From Bacteroidales bacterium UBA3143 (GTDB lineage Bacteria > Bacteroidota > Bacteroidia > Bacteroidales > Dysgonomonadaceae), in NCBI GenBank assembly GCA_002364735.1, contig DEZB01000028.1, forward strand, positions 37,509 through 101,508: a DNA stretch of 64,000 bases, in the 5' to 3' direction. The notes under the pieces were generated by a model. It saw only the letters and a program-made list of their open reading frames with translations. It was not told the DNA's origin and ran no database searches. The position numbers and the translations under genes are program-made. Positions within the stretch are counted from its first letter, which is position 1. The number at the start of each line of letters is the position of its first letter. Shown piece after piece: positions 8,821 through 19,184 of the stretch.

Positions 8821-11800
8821 ATGGAAGAAACAAATAGAATTATTCTCTTTAGGACTCACTCGATCTTAAGAAAAGCAAGTCTCTTTTCCGTTCTCCTTTT
8901 TATCTTTAGTCAATTAATTCAGGCTCAAGATGAGAAAAGCATATCAGGAAAAGTGATTTCACTATCTGACAATGAACCTTTGATTGGAGTCAGTGTAGTT
9001 CAGAAAGGGACAACAAATGGTACTGTTACTGACATTAATGGGAATTTTGAATTTGCAATCCCAAACGAAGCCATTATTGAAATTAGCTATGTAGGGTTTA
9101 AATCTCAACAATTAAATGTGAAGCCCGGCGATAAAAACATTGAAATTGCTCTGGAAGATGATGTGCAAATGCTTGAAGACTTAGTCATTGTTGGTTATGG
9201 AGTTCAGAAAAAGAAATTGATTACAGGGGCAACTGTACAGGTTAAAGGTGATGACATTCAGAAAATGAGTGCTGTTAATCCTCTTGGAGCTTTACAAAGT
9301 CAGACAGCTGGTGTAAATATCGTTCAGAGTTCAGGGATGCCGGGTGAAGGATTCAAAGTAAATATACGTGGGATAGGAACTGTCGGTGATTCTTCTCCTT
9401 TAGTTGTTATTGATGGAATTGTAGGAGGTGATATAAATAATTTAAACCCCGGAGATATAGAATCTGTTGATGTCTTGAAAGATGCTGCTTCTGCTGCCAT
9501 ATATGGTGCACGCGCTGCGAATGGTGTAATTTTAGTAACAACAAAACAAGGAAAGAAAGGTAAAGCTAATATTAGTTTTGATGGTTATTATGGTGTGCAA
9601 AATGTATATAAAAATCCATCATTATTAAATGCTCAGGAATATGCTGTAATAATGAATGAAGGTCGTTTAATGGATGGACTTCCAGCGTATGATTTCAGCA
9701 AAAGTGTACCTAATTGGGAGAGTTTCGCAAACGGCACAAATAAAGGAACTAATTGGTTCAATGAAATAAGGAACAAAAATGCGCCAGTAAAAAACAGCAC
9801 ATTAAATATTACAGGAGGTTCTGAACAGTCTGTTTATTCTGTAGGTATTTCATATACATCACAAGAAGGTATATTAGGAAAACCTGCAGAACCTAAATAT
9901 GAAAGATATAATTTTAGAATAAACTCGGAACACACTTTATTAAAAAAGAATGAATTAGACATTATCAAGTTTGGAGAGAATGTCTCTTATTCTTATACTG
10001 AAAAATCAGGTATTGGCATTGGTAATATTTATCAGAATGACATCCGATACATGATGCGTACAAGTCCGTTTATGCCTGTTTATAATGAACAGGGAGATTA
10101 TCATTCTGCTATAGACTGGAATCCAATGGAACCCAATCCAATTGCATTTATGGATTACGAACGCGGACAGAATATGCAAAAGGTACACTCATTGAGAACA
10201 AAAGCATATGCAATTATTCAGCCAATTAAAAACTTGAAAATAAGAAGTAGTTTTGGAGTATCAACCTCAGGTGTTTCTATTCGTTCTTTCAAACCGATAT
10301 ACAATTTATCATCGAATGTTTATAATAAAGAAAACTTAGTCTCGCAAGAAATGGCCATAGGTCTGGGGTGGCTGTGGGAAAATACAATTAATTATGATTT
10401 TATATTAAATAACAATCACAATTTTAATGTGCTTGCCGGACATTCTATGGAAAGAAATGGTTTAGGAGAAAGAATTAAAGGAGAAAATGTTAATTCTATA
10501 TTCAATGATTTTGATCATGCTTATCTCAGTAATACAAACGTTGTTTATGCAGACAGAACAAAACTTAGTGGATCTCCATATGCAGCCAAACATGGTATTA
10601 TGTCATATTTCGGTAGAATAAACTATGATTATAATGAAACATATATGGCAACTTTAATAATGCGGGCAGATGGTTCATCAAATTTTCCGCGTAATCAACG
10701 TTGGGGATACTTTCCTTCTGTTTCGGCAGGCTGGGTAATTACGAATGAATCATTCATGGAGTCGAACAAAGAATTTTTAAATTTTCTTAAACTGCGAGCA
10801 AGCTGGGGACAAAATGGAAATCAACAAATTGATCCCTATCAATATGAAGCAAATATATCTTTCGAAAAATCTAATTATTTTTTTGGCAATAGTAACACAA
10901 CAGTTTATCCAGGATCTTACCCATCTTTATTAGCTAATCCACAGATTAAATGGGAAACATCACAGCAATTAGACTTAGGCTTTGATGCCCGTTTTTTTAA
11001 TAATAAGTTAGGTATGGCATTCGATTATTATATTAAGACAACCAAAGATTGGTTAGTAAAAGCACCTACTCTTGATCTCTATGGAGCCAATCCACCATAT
11101 AAAAACGGAGGGGAAATTGAAAACAAAGGGTTTGAAATGAATTTGAATTGGAATGATAATATAAGTGATTTTACATATAGTGCCAGTTTAAACTTCACCT
11201 ATAATAAGAATATTGTTACACATATTGCCAATACCGAAGGAATTATTCATGGTAAAAACAATGTTCTAGGTGAAGGTATGTCTGAAATTTATCGTGCACA
11301 GGTAGGTTATCCGGTAGGTTATTTTTATGGGTATAAAACTCTCGGCGTTTTTCAAACAGAAAAAGAAATAGCTGAATATAAAGAAGCTAAATTATCTTCA
11401 TCTAAACCGGGGGATCTTATTTTTGAAGACTACAACAAAGATGGCGTTATTGATGACAAAGACAATCAGTTAATAGGTAACCCCCATCCTGATGTGATTT
11501 TAGGATTAAACCTTAGTTTAGGATACAAAGGTTTTGATCTCTCAATTGCTGCAAATGGAGCTTTAGGGCATCAGATGGCTAAAACATATAGATCCTATAC
11601 TGATAAGCCGCTGGACAACTACACAACTGATATCTTTGCTCGTTGGCATGGTGAAGGTACATCAAACCGGTTACCTCGCATAACCTCTGGATCAAGTTCC
11701 AATTGGCTTTATATGTCAGACATATTTATTGAAAATTCCGATTACGTAAAATTACAAAATATCACTATCGGATATGATTTCAAGAAATTATTCCCCAAAA

Positions 11801-11979
11801 TTCCTCTTGAGCAGACACGCCTTTATTTTACTGCACAAAATGCATTTACTTTCACCAGTTATTCTGGTCTCGATCCAGAAAATGGATGGGGTGCTGATGA
11901 ATCATGGGCTGCAGGAGTAGACGTTGGACTTTATCCTTCTCCAAGAACTTATTTAGTAGGGATTAATATTAAATTTTAA
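8821..11979 (+). CDS. SusC/RagA-family TonB-dependent outer-membrane transporter
   Basis: 1052 residues, typical SusC length. A signal peptide ends near residue 36 (LIQAQ). Residues about 41-115 form a carboxypeptidase-regulatory-like domain (SGKVISLSDNEPLIGVSVVQKGT). The short conserved segment with LEDLVIVGYG near residue 125 precedes the plug domain (GDDIQKMSAVNPLGALQSQTAGVN; NIRGIG; DVLKDAASAAIYGARAANGV). The rest is a beta-barrel ending in the aromatic-terminated strand YLVGINIKF. SusC forms a TonB-powered channel with SusD, encoded 40 bp downstream, to import oligosaccharides into the periplasm. Confidence 0.96.
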   Translation: MEETNRIILFRTHSILRKASLFSVLLFIFSQLIQAQDEKSISGKVISLSDNEPLIGVSVVQKGTTNGTVTDINGNFEFAIPNEAIIEISYVGFKSQQLNVKPGDKNIEIALEDDVQMLEDLVIVGYGVQKKKLITGATVQVKGDDIQKMSAVNPLGALQSQTAGVNIVQSSGMPGEGFKVNIRGIGTVGDSSPLVVIDGIVGGDINNLNPGDIESVDVLKDAASAAIYGARAANGVILVTTKQGKKGKANISFDGYYGVQNVYKNPSLLNAQEYAVIMNEGRLMDGLPAYDFSKSVPNWESFANGTNKGTNWFNEIRNKNAPVKNSTLNITGGSEQSVYSVGISYTSQEGILGKPAEPKYERYNFRINSEHTLLKKNELDIIKFGENVSYSYTEKSGIGIGNIYQNDIRYMMRTSPFMPVYNEQGDYHSAIDWNPMEPNPIAFMDYERGQNMQKVHSLRTKAYAIIQPIKNLKIRSSFGVSTSGVSIRSFKPIYNLSSNVYNKENLVSQEMAIGLGWLWENTINYDFILNNNHNFNVLAGHSMERNGLGERIKGENVNSIFNDFDHAYLSNTNVVYADRTKLSGSPYAAKHGIMSYFGRINYDYNETYMATLIMRADGSSNFPRNQRWGYFPSVSAGWVITNESFMESNKEFLNFLKLRASWGQNGNQQIDPYQYEANISFEKSNYFFGNSNTTVYPGSYPSLLANPQIKWETSQQLDLGFDARFFNNKLGMAFDYYIKTTKDWLVKAPTLDLYGANPPYKNGGEIENKGFEMNLNWNDNISDFTYSASLNFTYNKNIVTHIANTEGIIHGKNNVLGEGMSEIYRAQVGYPVGYFYGYKTLGVFQTEKEIAEYKEAKLSSSKPGDLIFEDYNKDGVIDDKDNQLIGNPHPDVILGLNLSLGYKGFDLSIAANGALGHQMAKTYRSYTDKPLDNYTTDIFARWHGEGTSNRLPRITSGSSSNWLYMSDIFIENSDYVKLQNITIGYDFKKLFPKIPLEQTRLYFTAQNAFTFTSYSGLDPENGWGADESWAAGVDVGLYPSPRTYLVGINIKF

Positions 11980-12019
11980 GTGATATACCACTCATATATT
12001 ATTTAAGCAAAATAAATTT

Positions 12020-13711
12020 ATGAATATGAAAAAAATAACAATATTTTTATTAATTGCATTCACATTTGGATCTTGTTCTGATTTTCTAGACTCGGAGAAT
12101 CTTGTACAGAAAAACACTTCTAACTATCCTAAAGAATCAAAAGAAGCGGAAGAGTTACTTACAGGTATATATTCCATATTACCTTCAGTGAACGTAAATC
12201 AATCTACATTTTTTGTTTCCGAATTAATGTCTGATGATCGTTTAGGTGGTGGCGCAGCTGTCGACAGAAGCTGGGCAGCACTTGATCAAATGAAAAAAGT
12301 TAATGATAATATGTTTTCTGACTTCTGGAAGAAAATGTATTACGGTATTTATCGTTGTAACCTCCTTTTAGAATCTCTTGATTTAATTTCTGAATGGGAA
12401 AATCCCAAGCAGAAAGAGCTTATTGCTGCAGAAACTCATTTCCTGCGGGCATACTTCTACTTCGAGTTAAGCAGGGCTTTTGGTGATGTTCCGCTGAGCA
12501 TCAATACTCTGGATGAGAATTTACCACGCGCTTCTGCAGAAGATGTATTTGGGCAAATTGCGGCAGATTTTAAATATGCTATCGAAGCTTTAACTATCAA
12601 CACATTTCAGCAAGACAAAGAACGCTCAGGGCATGCATCAAAATGGGCAGCACAAGGGATGATGGCTCGAACATTTTTATTTTATACAGGATATTATAAA
12701 AAAGAATCAATGCCTTTGCCTGATGGCAGCTCAATCAGCAAACAGCAAGTTATAAACTGGTTAGATGATTGCATTAAGAATAGTGGACATAATCTTATCC
12801 CTAAATTTGCAGATTTATGGCCTTATGGAAACAGAGCAACTGCTGATGAGTACAAATATGCAATTGATAATGATATAAAATGGATTGGAGAAGAAGGCAA
12901 TAATTATGAAACTGTCTTCGCTATAAAGTACTCTGCTATGGCTGATTTCAAAACAAGTATTTATTATGCCAATCAGCCTGTGTTATATTTCTCAATACGT
13001 GAGCAACCAAACTATGAAGATATCTTTCCTTTCGGACAAGGATGGGGAGGAGGACCTGTTGCCACAAACATGTTAGATGACTGGAAAAACGCTGAACCAA
13101 ATGATCCAAGACGTGATGCATCTATTCTCAACGTAGAAAATCCTGCTGAAGGCCTTAAAAAATACACATGGGGAGGAAGTATGCAAATTCAAGAAACTGG
13201 TTTATGGCAAAAGAAATACATAGCAATCAATGCTCATCACAAAGATTACGGTCTTTCAAACTACAGTTGTTCTTTGTATGGCCGGACTCCTAGTTATCAA
13301 ATAGACAATACTCAGGATCAATTTATTATACGCTTTGCTGATGTTTTGCTCATGATGGCTGAATTAAAAAAAGATATATCCTATATCAACCTAGTCAGAG
13401 GAAGAGCTGGGGTAGATCCGATAGGCGCATATACAGAAGAAGCCTTACGTAACGAACGTCGTTGGGAACTCGCGTTCGAAGGTCTCCGCTATTATGATCT
13501 ACTCCGTTGGGGTATTGGAGGAGATGCTTTGAACAAACAAGATGGAGTTAAAGTTAAAAATAACGGAGCTGATGCTGTTATGAGTTATGAGAATATGAAT
13601 GACCGTTTCCAGAAAACTGGAGGGTTTTTACCTATTCCCCAAACTCAAATAGACTTATCTGGGGGTATACTAACGCAAACTCCTGGTTGGGGCAGTGAAA
13701 CTATATATTGA
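12020..13711 (+). CDS. SusD/RagB-family glycan-binding outer-membrane lipoprotein
   Basis: 563 residues. It has a lipoprotein signal with lipobox FGSC near residue 19. The start could also be the second Met two codons later. SusD hallmarks are the N-terminal DFLDSENLVQKNT segment, AAETHFLRAYFYFELSRAFGDVPL (a TPR-like helix region) and the C-terminal NERRWELAFEGLRYYDLLRWG block, followed by LPIPQTQIDLS. It acts as a lid on the SusC channel at the cell surface and binds the glycan. The gene is 40 bp after susC and 27 bp before the next lipoprotein gene, within one operon. Confidence 0.95.
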   Translation: MNMKKITIFLLIAFTFGSCSDFLDSENLVQKNTSNYPKESKEAEELLTGIYSILPSVNVNQSTFFVSELMSDDRLGGGAAVDRSWAALDQMKKVNDNMFSDFWKKMYYGIYRCNLLLESLDLISEWENPKQKELIAAETHFLRAYFYFELSRAFGDVPLSINTLDENLPRASAEDVFGQIAADFKYAIEALTINTFQQDKERSGHASKWAAQGMMARTFLFYTGYYKKESMPLPDGSSISKQQVINWLDDCIKNSGHNLIPKFADLWPYGNRATADEYKYAIDNDIKWIGEEGNNYETVFAIKYSAMADFKTSIYYANQPVLYFSIREQPNYEDIFPFGQGWGGGPVATNMLDDWKNAEPNDPRRDASILNVENPAEGLKKYTWGGSMQIQETGLWQKKYIAINAHHKDYGLSNYSCSLYGRTPSYQIDNTQDQFIIRFADVLLMMAELKKDISYINLVRGRAGVDPIGAYTEEALRNERRWELAFEGLRYYDLLRWGIGGDALNKQDGVKVKNNGADAVMSYENMNDRFQKTGGFLPIPQTQIDLSGGILTQTPGWGSETIY

Positions 13712-13738
13712 TAATCAACAATCATTAAAATAAAAAAT

Positions 13739-14578
13739 ATGAAAAAAACAACTTTATTATATTCTATACTGTTAGTCACGTTAGTTATGTTCTCATGTGA
13801 ACCTATAGAAGACAGAGATAAAATGGGTAGTATAGTAGCAGAAAGCGATCTTATGCTGGAAACATATCCTCTTGTTGAAGGCGGTAATAAAATAGTTATG
13901 AAAAACAGTACACAAGGTGTAGGTTCTTTTTGGGATTACGGATCCGGATACTCTTCACGTCAACAGGACACTATTTTAGTACCTTTCGTAGGTGAAATTC
14001 CAATTTTTTTTACAGGTATTAGCGGTGGTGGTACAATAACCACAACTCGTACTGTAAATGTTGATAAGATTTTATTTCCAGTAAATGAAACTTGGAATCT
14101 ATTGGCAGGAAATGATTCAAACGGTAAGGTATGGATGTGGGATTATGATGACCCAAATGATGCGGTTTGGGGAAATGGACTCTCAATAGCTCACTTTGGT
14201 CCAGAATGGGCTAAGATTTCGGCTAAAGATATGGATGCTCAAGATCCTGATGTTGGCATGAACGGTACAATGTTATTCGATTTAAACCAAAAATCAAATT
14301 TCACAAAAAAAAATAAAGACGGTAATATTGTGGAGAAAGGAAGTTTTCAGTTCGATATGACCAAAAAGATACCAGCTGGCGATGGCACAGACTGGTCAAT
14401 CGGGCAACTCACTATTGTCGATGCCTCAGTAATGAGAGGAGTTTCTCCCAATGAGGGTGGAATTGTTGTGCATACACTGGAAATTCTTAAACTAACTGAA
14501 GATGAAATGGTATTGGCTCGAGTAATGCCTAACGGTTGGGAAGCTTGGTTCTGGAAGTTTAAGGTTAAATTAAACTAG
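13739..14578 (+). CDS. Surface lipoprotein of a SusCD locus, unknown family
   Basis: 279 residues with a lipoprotein signal (VMFSC near residue 20). The mature part is Trp/Gly/Asp rich, beta-predicted, with segments such as WDYGSGYSSRQQDTILVPF, WNLLAGNDSNGKVWMWDYDD and GWEAWFWKFKVKLN. I do not recognise a specific domain. Its place directly after susD is where surface glycan-binding proteins are encoded, so a glycan-binding role is the best inference; the conserved aromatic residues would fit. A terminator-like hairpin follows, so this gene may close the susCD transcript. Confidence 0.65.
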   Translation: MKKTTLLYSILLVTLVMFSCEPIEDRDKMGSIVAESDLMLETYPLVEGGNKIVMKNSTQGVGSFWDYGSGYSSRQQDTILVPFVGEIPIFFTGISGGGTITTTRTVNVDKILFPVNETWNLLAGNDSNGKVWMWDYDDPNDAVWGNGLSIAHFGPEWAKISAKDMDAQDPDVGMNGTMLFDLNQKSNFTKKNKDGNIVEKGSFQFDMTKKIPAGDGTDWSIGQLTIVDASVMRGVSPNEGGIVVHTLEILKLTEDEMVLARVMPNGWEAWFWKFKVKLN

Positions 14579-14607
14579 TTTAGTTATAGTATTTGAATAA
14601 TTTTCAA

Positions 14608-14648
14608 TCGGGAGCTAAAAAGTAATTTTTCTTTTTGCTCCTGATTTT
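14608..14648 (+). terminator. Intrinsic terminator after the susCD transcript
   Basis: A stem formed by TCGGGAGCTAAAAAG and CTTTTTGCTCCTGA (one bulge) with an AT-rich loop is followed by TTTTAT. It lies between the lipoprotein and the SGNH-hydrolase gene and may stop or attenuate transcription into the downstream enzyme genes. Confidence 0.6.
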
Positions 14649-14665
14649 ATAAAGATAATCTTCAG

Positions 14666-15337
14666 ATGAAAAAAAACACATTCATTTTACTCTTATTATT
14701 AATCACTCATCTTCTTCCTGCTCAATATCAGAGAGTTAAAATGTGGGAAGATAAAATTGCAGAACTTAATAAAAAAAATCAAGAAGAAGGAATTCTAAAA
14801 GACTGTGTATTATTAATAGGTAGTTCTACTTTCACCCGTTGGGATAATGCTGGAGAATATTTTCCAGAATCGAAAATTGCAAATAGAGCTTTTGGTGGCT
14901 CTAAATTATGTGACCAGATTTATTTCTTTGATCAGATAATAAAACCTTTCAATCCCAAACAAGTTGTTATTTATGCTGGAGATAACGATTTAAATGAAAC
15001 CTCTACTACCCCCGAACAGTTTATGGAAGATGTGGTTTGTATTACTAGGCTAATTCATTATAATTTTCCTGATACAAAAATAATGTTTCTATCAATAAAA
15101 CCATCTCCAGCTCGGACACTTTCATTTAAAAATTATAAGAAGGCAAATCGATTGATGGAAAGATATTGTGCACTATACGAATATGTAGATTATGTGAATA
15201 TTTGGAGTCGTTTTTTTAACACAAAAGGAAATCTTATTAAGGAATATTTCACTGAAGACGGTATACATATCACAAATGAAAGTTATAGTCTTTTGAAAAA
15301 GGCTATGCATGATAAAATAATTAGAAATGAATTATAA
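14666..15337 (+). CDS. SGNH/GDSL-family hydrolase (putative carbohydrate esterase)
   Basis: 223 residues with a signal peptide (about 19 residues, ending LLPAQ). SGNH blocks are visible: IGSSTFTRW near residue 51 with the nucleophile Ser, NRAFGGSKLCD (Gly block), YAGDNDLN (Asn block) and DGIHIT near residue 200, supplying the Asp-x-x-His pair. This is the family of secreted acyl-esterases, and beside glycosidases it would remove acetyl or other ester groups from the glycan before cleavage. Length is typical. It lies 39 bp before the GH2 gene, probably in the same transcript. Confidence 0.82.
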   Translation: MKKNTFILLLLLITHLLPAQYQRVKMWEDKIAELNKKNQEEGILKDCVLLIGSSTFTRWDNAGEYFPESKIANRAFGGSKLCDQIYFFDQIIKPFNPKQVVIYAGDNDLNETSTTPEQFMEDVVCITRLIHYNFPDTKIMFLSIKPSPARTLSFKNYKKANRLMERYCALYEYVDYVNIWSRFFNTKGNLIKEYFTEDGIHITNESYSLLKKAMHDKIIRNEL

Positions 15338-15375
15338 TCATTATCTTTCTTAATTGAATATAATAAAAAATTTAT

Positions 15376-18246
15376 ATGAAATCAATATATATATTCCTAC
15401 ATATAGTTTTGCTTACTTTCGTAACACGATCAACTTATGCACAATACCAATTGAACTTTGGACTTCATTCCAAACAGCCAAAACACGAACTGCCCAAATC
15501 AAAAGCCCCTTATATACACCCTATAAGGAAAGCATTTAAAAAAGTAAATGCTGAGCTAACACTTGATCGTGATGGAAATCACGTTCTCAATAAAGGTTGG
15601 GAAATGATAGAAGGTTATAAGCTTTTTAAAAATGGAATTTCACTGTGGAATATCGATTTTAACGAAGCAGAGTGGTATAATGCAACTGTACCCGGCACAG
15701 TCTTAACTACTTTGGTCGATCAGGGAGTTTATTCCGACCCTTATTATAGTTTAAATAATCTACATATTCCTGACACTCTATGCCGAATGGATTGGTGGTA
15801 TCGTATATCTTTCGATGCACCATCGGATGTAAATGACTCAGATTATGAACTACTTTTAAACGGCATCAATTATAAAGCTGATGTTTGGCTAAATGGTAAA
15901 CGTTTGGGTAATATGAAGGGTGCATTTCGGAGAGGAATTTTCCCTATAAAGGGAATAATTAAATATGATGAAAAGAATGTATTGGCTATTCATATATTTC
16001 CACCAAACAATCCTGGAATACCGCACGAGCAAAATAAACTTTCATTTGGTGATAATGGTGGAAGTCTATGTTTAGATGGTCCTACGTTTATATCTTCTGA
16101 AGGATGGGATTGGATACCTGGTATCCGCGACCGCAATATTGGAATCTGGCAAGATGTAAAATTAGTTAGAGTTGGAGATGTTAAAATGCAGAACCCCTTT
16201 ATTACAACAGATTTGCCTCTTCCAGACACATCATACGCCGATATAACTATAAAATCAGAAGTAGTAAATATGAGCTATTCACCTCAAAAATTTACAATAA
16301 CTGGAAAAATAGATGGGGCAACTTTTTCACGACAAATCGCTCTAAGTCCGAAAGAAATTAGGGAGATATCTTTTAATGTTAAGGAATTTAACCAGTTACG
16401 AATTAGAAATCCTCAATTATGGTGGCCAAATGGCTACGGAAAACAAAATCTTTATAATTTAAATCTTAAACTTGAGCAAAACAACAAAACTATTCAAGAA
16501 AAAAATATAAAGTTTGGAATTAGAGAGTTTTCATATGAACTAATGGCTCAAAATGTAAAAAAGGAAAATATCAGGCTCAATTATAGCCCTACTGATTCAC
16601 AAACAGACGTTTTGCCAATATTTAATTATAAAGAAATTGCTAATATTGAAACATCTGCATATCCAAATATTGAGATTCCAACATTAGAAGAAAATGCTGA
16701 AAAATATATAACAAGATTAGATAAAGACTTGGATAATCCGTTCCTTATTATTCTAGTAAATGGAAAAAGAATATTTTGTCGTGGAGGCAATTGGGGTATG
16801 GATGATGGGATGAAACGGGTATCTAGGAAGAGACTTGAACCATACATCAAACTTCATAAAGAAGCTGGTTTCAATATGATAAGAAATTGGACCGGAGAAA
16901 CTACTGAAGAACTATTTTACACATTATGTGATGAATACGGCATATTGGTATGGAATGATTTTATGATGTCAACTCAAACCTTTAATTTGGAGCCGCTTGA
17001 CCATAAACTATTTTTGGATAATGTCGAAGATATTATCCGTCGTTTCCGAAATCATCCCTCCATAGCTGTTTGGTGTCCTCGTAACGAAGGCTATGCACCT
17101 CCGAAGTTAGAAGATGGATTTCAGAAAATAATCATGAAAGAAGATGGTACCAGACATTATCACGGAAGTTCAATGGATTTGAATCTTTGTTCTAGTGGAC
17201 CTTGGCATTATCTAGTAAAATCAATGGATTACTTAACCAAAAATGCAGATGGCTTCACCACTGAATTGGGAGCTCCCTCAGTTCCGACAGCTAATACAAT
17301 AAAAAAATTCATCGCAAAAGAAGATCTGTGGCCTATTGGAGATGTATGGTATTATCATGATATGCATATCGAAAGCTTCGACTGGAAGGATTACATTCGA
17401 GATGTGAATCGTATTGGAAAATCAGTAAGTCAAAATATAGAAGAATTCGCTGCACGTGCACAATTTATGAACTATAATCTATATCGGAATATGCTAGAAA
17501 CATGGAATAGCAAAATGTGGAATTATGCAAGTGGCATACTTCTGTGGATGAGTCATCCTGCATGGCCTAGTATGACTTGGCAAACATATTCTTATGACTA
17601 TGAAACTCCTGGTTCCTATTTTGGATCGAAAAAGGCATGTGAAGACATACATATTCAGTGGAATAGTATAACCAATCATGTTGAGGTGTCAAATGTAACT
17701 TTGAAGCAATTGTCTAAGGCAAATATTAAGTTCTCAGTTTTTGATATTAATGGGGATAACATCATTAACAAACAGATTATATTAGATATTAATTCGAATA
17801 GTCTTACTAAATGCTTTGAAGCAACAATTCCAGTTGAACATCAAGATTTATGCCTTGTTAGAGTTGAACTAGGAAATTCTAAAGGACAAAGAATTTCATT
17901 AAACGATTATTGGATAAATCCTCTTGACAATAATGATTATTCATCAATTAGCGATATAGGTAAATCCAAAATAAGCATAACTGAAAAAAACAAAAGGTAT
18001 AAAGATAAATGGATTTACTTCGATACTGAAATTAGAAATACATCAAATAATACTGCAATAAGTATTAAACTAAATGTACGTGATAAAAATACGGATAAAA
18101 TAGTATTACCAGCATATATATCTGATGGCTATTTCAATTTATTACCAGGAGAAGCGCGTGTAATTAAAGTTGAAATACCAAATGACAATAATGGCAATAC
18201 ATATATATCAGCTGAGGGATTAAATATTAATCAAAATAAGATATAA
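15376..18246 (+). CDS. GH2-family exo-glycosidase, beta-mannosidase / exo-beta-glucosaminidase type
   Basis: 956 residues with an N-terminal signal peptide (ending STYAQ). Order of domains: a jelly-roll sugar-binding domain around residues 60-220 (GWEMIEGYKLFKNG, YNATVPGTVLTTLVDQGVY, VWLNGKRLGNMKG); immunoglobulin-like domains; a TIM barrel from about 460 (RGGNWGMDDGMKRVSRKRL, EAGFNMIRNWTGETTEELFY); and C-terminal beta domains. The acid/base Glu is in WCPRNEG near residue 571 and the nucleophile Glu in TTELGAPS near residue 630. The N-terminal VPGTVLTTLVDQGVYSDPYY segment is typical of the mannosidase/glucosaminidase branch. The mannose-6-phosphate isomerase downstream favours mannose as product, but this is inference. 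Confidence 0.85.
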   Translation: MKSIYIFLHIVLLTFVTRSTYAQYQLNFGLHSKQPKHELPKSKAPYIHPIRKAFKKVNAELTLDRDGNHVLNKGWEMIEGYKLFKNGISLWNIDFNEAEWYNATVPGTVLTTLVDQGVYSDPYYSLNNLHIPDTLCRMDWWYRISFDAPSDVNDSDYELLLNGINYKADVWLNGKRLGNMKGAFRRGIFPIKGIIKYDEKNVLAIHIFPPNNPGIPHEQNKLSFGDNGGSLCLDGPTFISSEGWDWIPGIRDRNIGIWQDVKLVRVGDVKMQNPFITTDLPLPDTSYADITIKSEVVNMSYSPQKFTITGKIDGATFSRQIALSPKEIREISFNVKEFNQLRIRNPQLWWPNGYGKQNLYNLNLKLEQNNKTIQEKNIKFGIREFSYELMAQNVKKENIRLNYSPTDSQTDVLPIFNYKEIANIETSAYPNIEIPTLEENAEKYITRLDKDLDNPFLIILVNGKRIFCRGGNWGMDDGMKRVSRKRLEPYIKLHKEAGFNMIRNWTGETTEELFYTLCDEYGILVWNDFMMSTQTFNLEPLDHKLFLDNVEDIIRRFRNHPSIAVWCPRNEGYAPPKLEDGFQKIIMKEDGTRHYHGSSMDLNLCSSGPWHYLVKSMDYLTKNADGFTTELGAPSVPTANTIKKFIAKEDLWPIGDVWYYHDMHIESFDWKDYIRDVNRIGKSVSQNIEEFAARAQFMNYNLYRNMLETWNSKMWNYASGILLWMSHPAWPSMTWQTYSYDYETPGSYFGSKKACEDIHIQWNSITNHVEVSNVTLKQLSKANIKFSVFDINGDNIINKQIILDINSNSLTKCFEATIPVEHQDLCLVRVELGNSKGQRISLNDYWINPLDNNDYSSISDIGKSKISITEKNKRYKDKWIYFDTEIRNTSNNTAISIKLNVRDKNTDKIVLPAYISDGYFNLLPGEARVIKVEIPNDNNGNTYISAEGLNINQNKI

Positions 18247-18614
18247 ATGCACATTAAATAATACGCATTCAATCAGTAATTTACAAAATGTTTATTGCAT
18301 GTTATACTTTATAATTGTGTTGCCCACATTAAAGAACTCTTTAGAACAAGATTATTGACTTCAACGAACATTCATTTGTCTTAAACTATTTTCATTTAAT
18401 CTGAAGTAAACTTTTGGTGGATAGAAAGTAGTTTAACCTTAAACGATAATGTTTTACCATTGTCTGACCAAAACTTCTATTGAACTAAGGGTTTAACATT
18501 CTTTGAAGAAATGTATAGTAACAATAACATCTTGTTGCATCAATCCGATTATCCAATTCTGCATGAATAATTAAACAGTAGTGATTAAAATAAATAATTT
18601 TCAATAATACTACT
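18247..18614. other. 368 bp non-coding gap before the sugar-catabolic operon
   Basis: No gene is seen. It is AT-rich, with TTTAACCTTAAACGATAATG and similar blocks but no clear terminator. It separates the secreted-enzyme genes from the cytoplasmic catabolic genes, so it probably holds the promoter of the latter. I could not place a convincing -33/-7 pair. Confidence 0.5.
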
Positions 18615-19184
18615 ATGCAACATCTCAATATTCAAAAGGTAATAGTTCATTTAAATCTTACCGATTACAACCTGAAAGGAGATTCAGTTATTAAACAAAC
18701 TCGCAAATTAAAAGATCTAACTATCATTTTCAAGAATGAGGAGTCTTACGAGAAAATGAATCAAGAACAAATTGTCTACACAGTTAAGTCATGGCAGCCG
18801 GTTCTTGAAGGCACTCGGGGAGGTCTCTTTTTTGGTACAACCAATTTGAGACCTGGTAAAGTGGGAGATGAATACTTTATGACCAAAGGACATTTCCATA
18901 CTCTCTCTGATAGAGCAGAATTCTACTGGGGGGTACAAGGAGAAGGCATGCTAATCCTAATGGACAATGAGCGCAATACTTGGGCCGAAGAAATGCAGCC
19001 CGGTAGTTTACATTACATTCCTGCGCATGTGGCGCACAGGGTTGCCAATGTAGGAGATTCAACCTTGATTTTCGGGGCATGTTGGCCTTCTGACGCTGGA
19101 CATGATTACACAAAAATTGCAGAGCACGGTTTTTCAGCACGTTTATTGGAAATTGATGGCAAACCAACCCTAATTGGAGAATAA
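18615..19184 (+). CDS. Cupin-type glucose-6-phosphate isomerase (archaeal-type PGI family)
   Basis: 189 residues, the usual length for the metal-dependent cupin phosphoglucose isomerases (GPI family). The metal site is visible: GHFHT (two His), the Glu in RAEFYWG, and the third His in PAHVAHRVAN. The TTNLRPGKVGDEYFMTKGHFH block is characteristic. The reaction is glucose-6-phosphate to fructose-6-phosphate in the cytoplasm. It is the first of five tightly packed genes; the MFS transporter gene overlaps its end by 11 bases. A second member of the same family closes the operon, so the two may prefer different hexose phosphates. Confidence 0.88.
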   Translation: MQHLNIQKVIVHLNLTDYNLKGDSVIKQTRKLKDLTIIFKNEESYEKMNQEQIVYTVKSWQPVLEGTRGGLFFGTTNLRPGKVGDEYFMTKGHFHTLSDRAEFYWGVQGEGMLILMDNERNTWAEEMQPGSLHYIPAHVAHRVANVGDSTLIFGACWPSDAGHDYTKIAEHGFSARLLEIDGKPTLIGE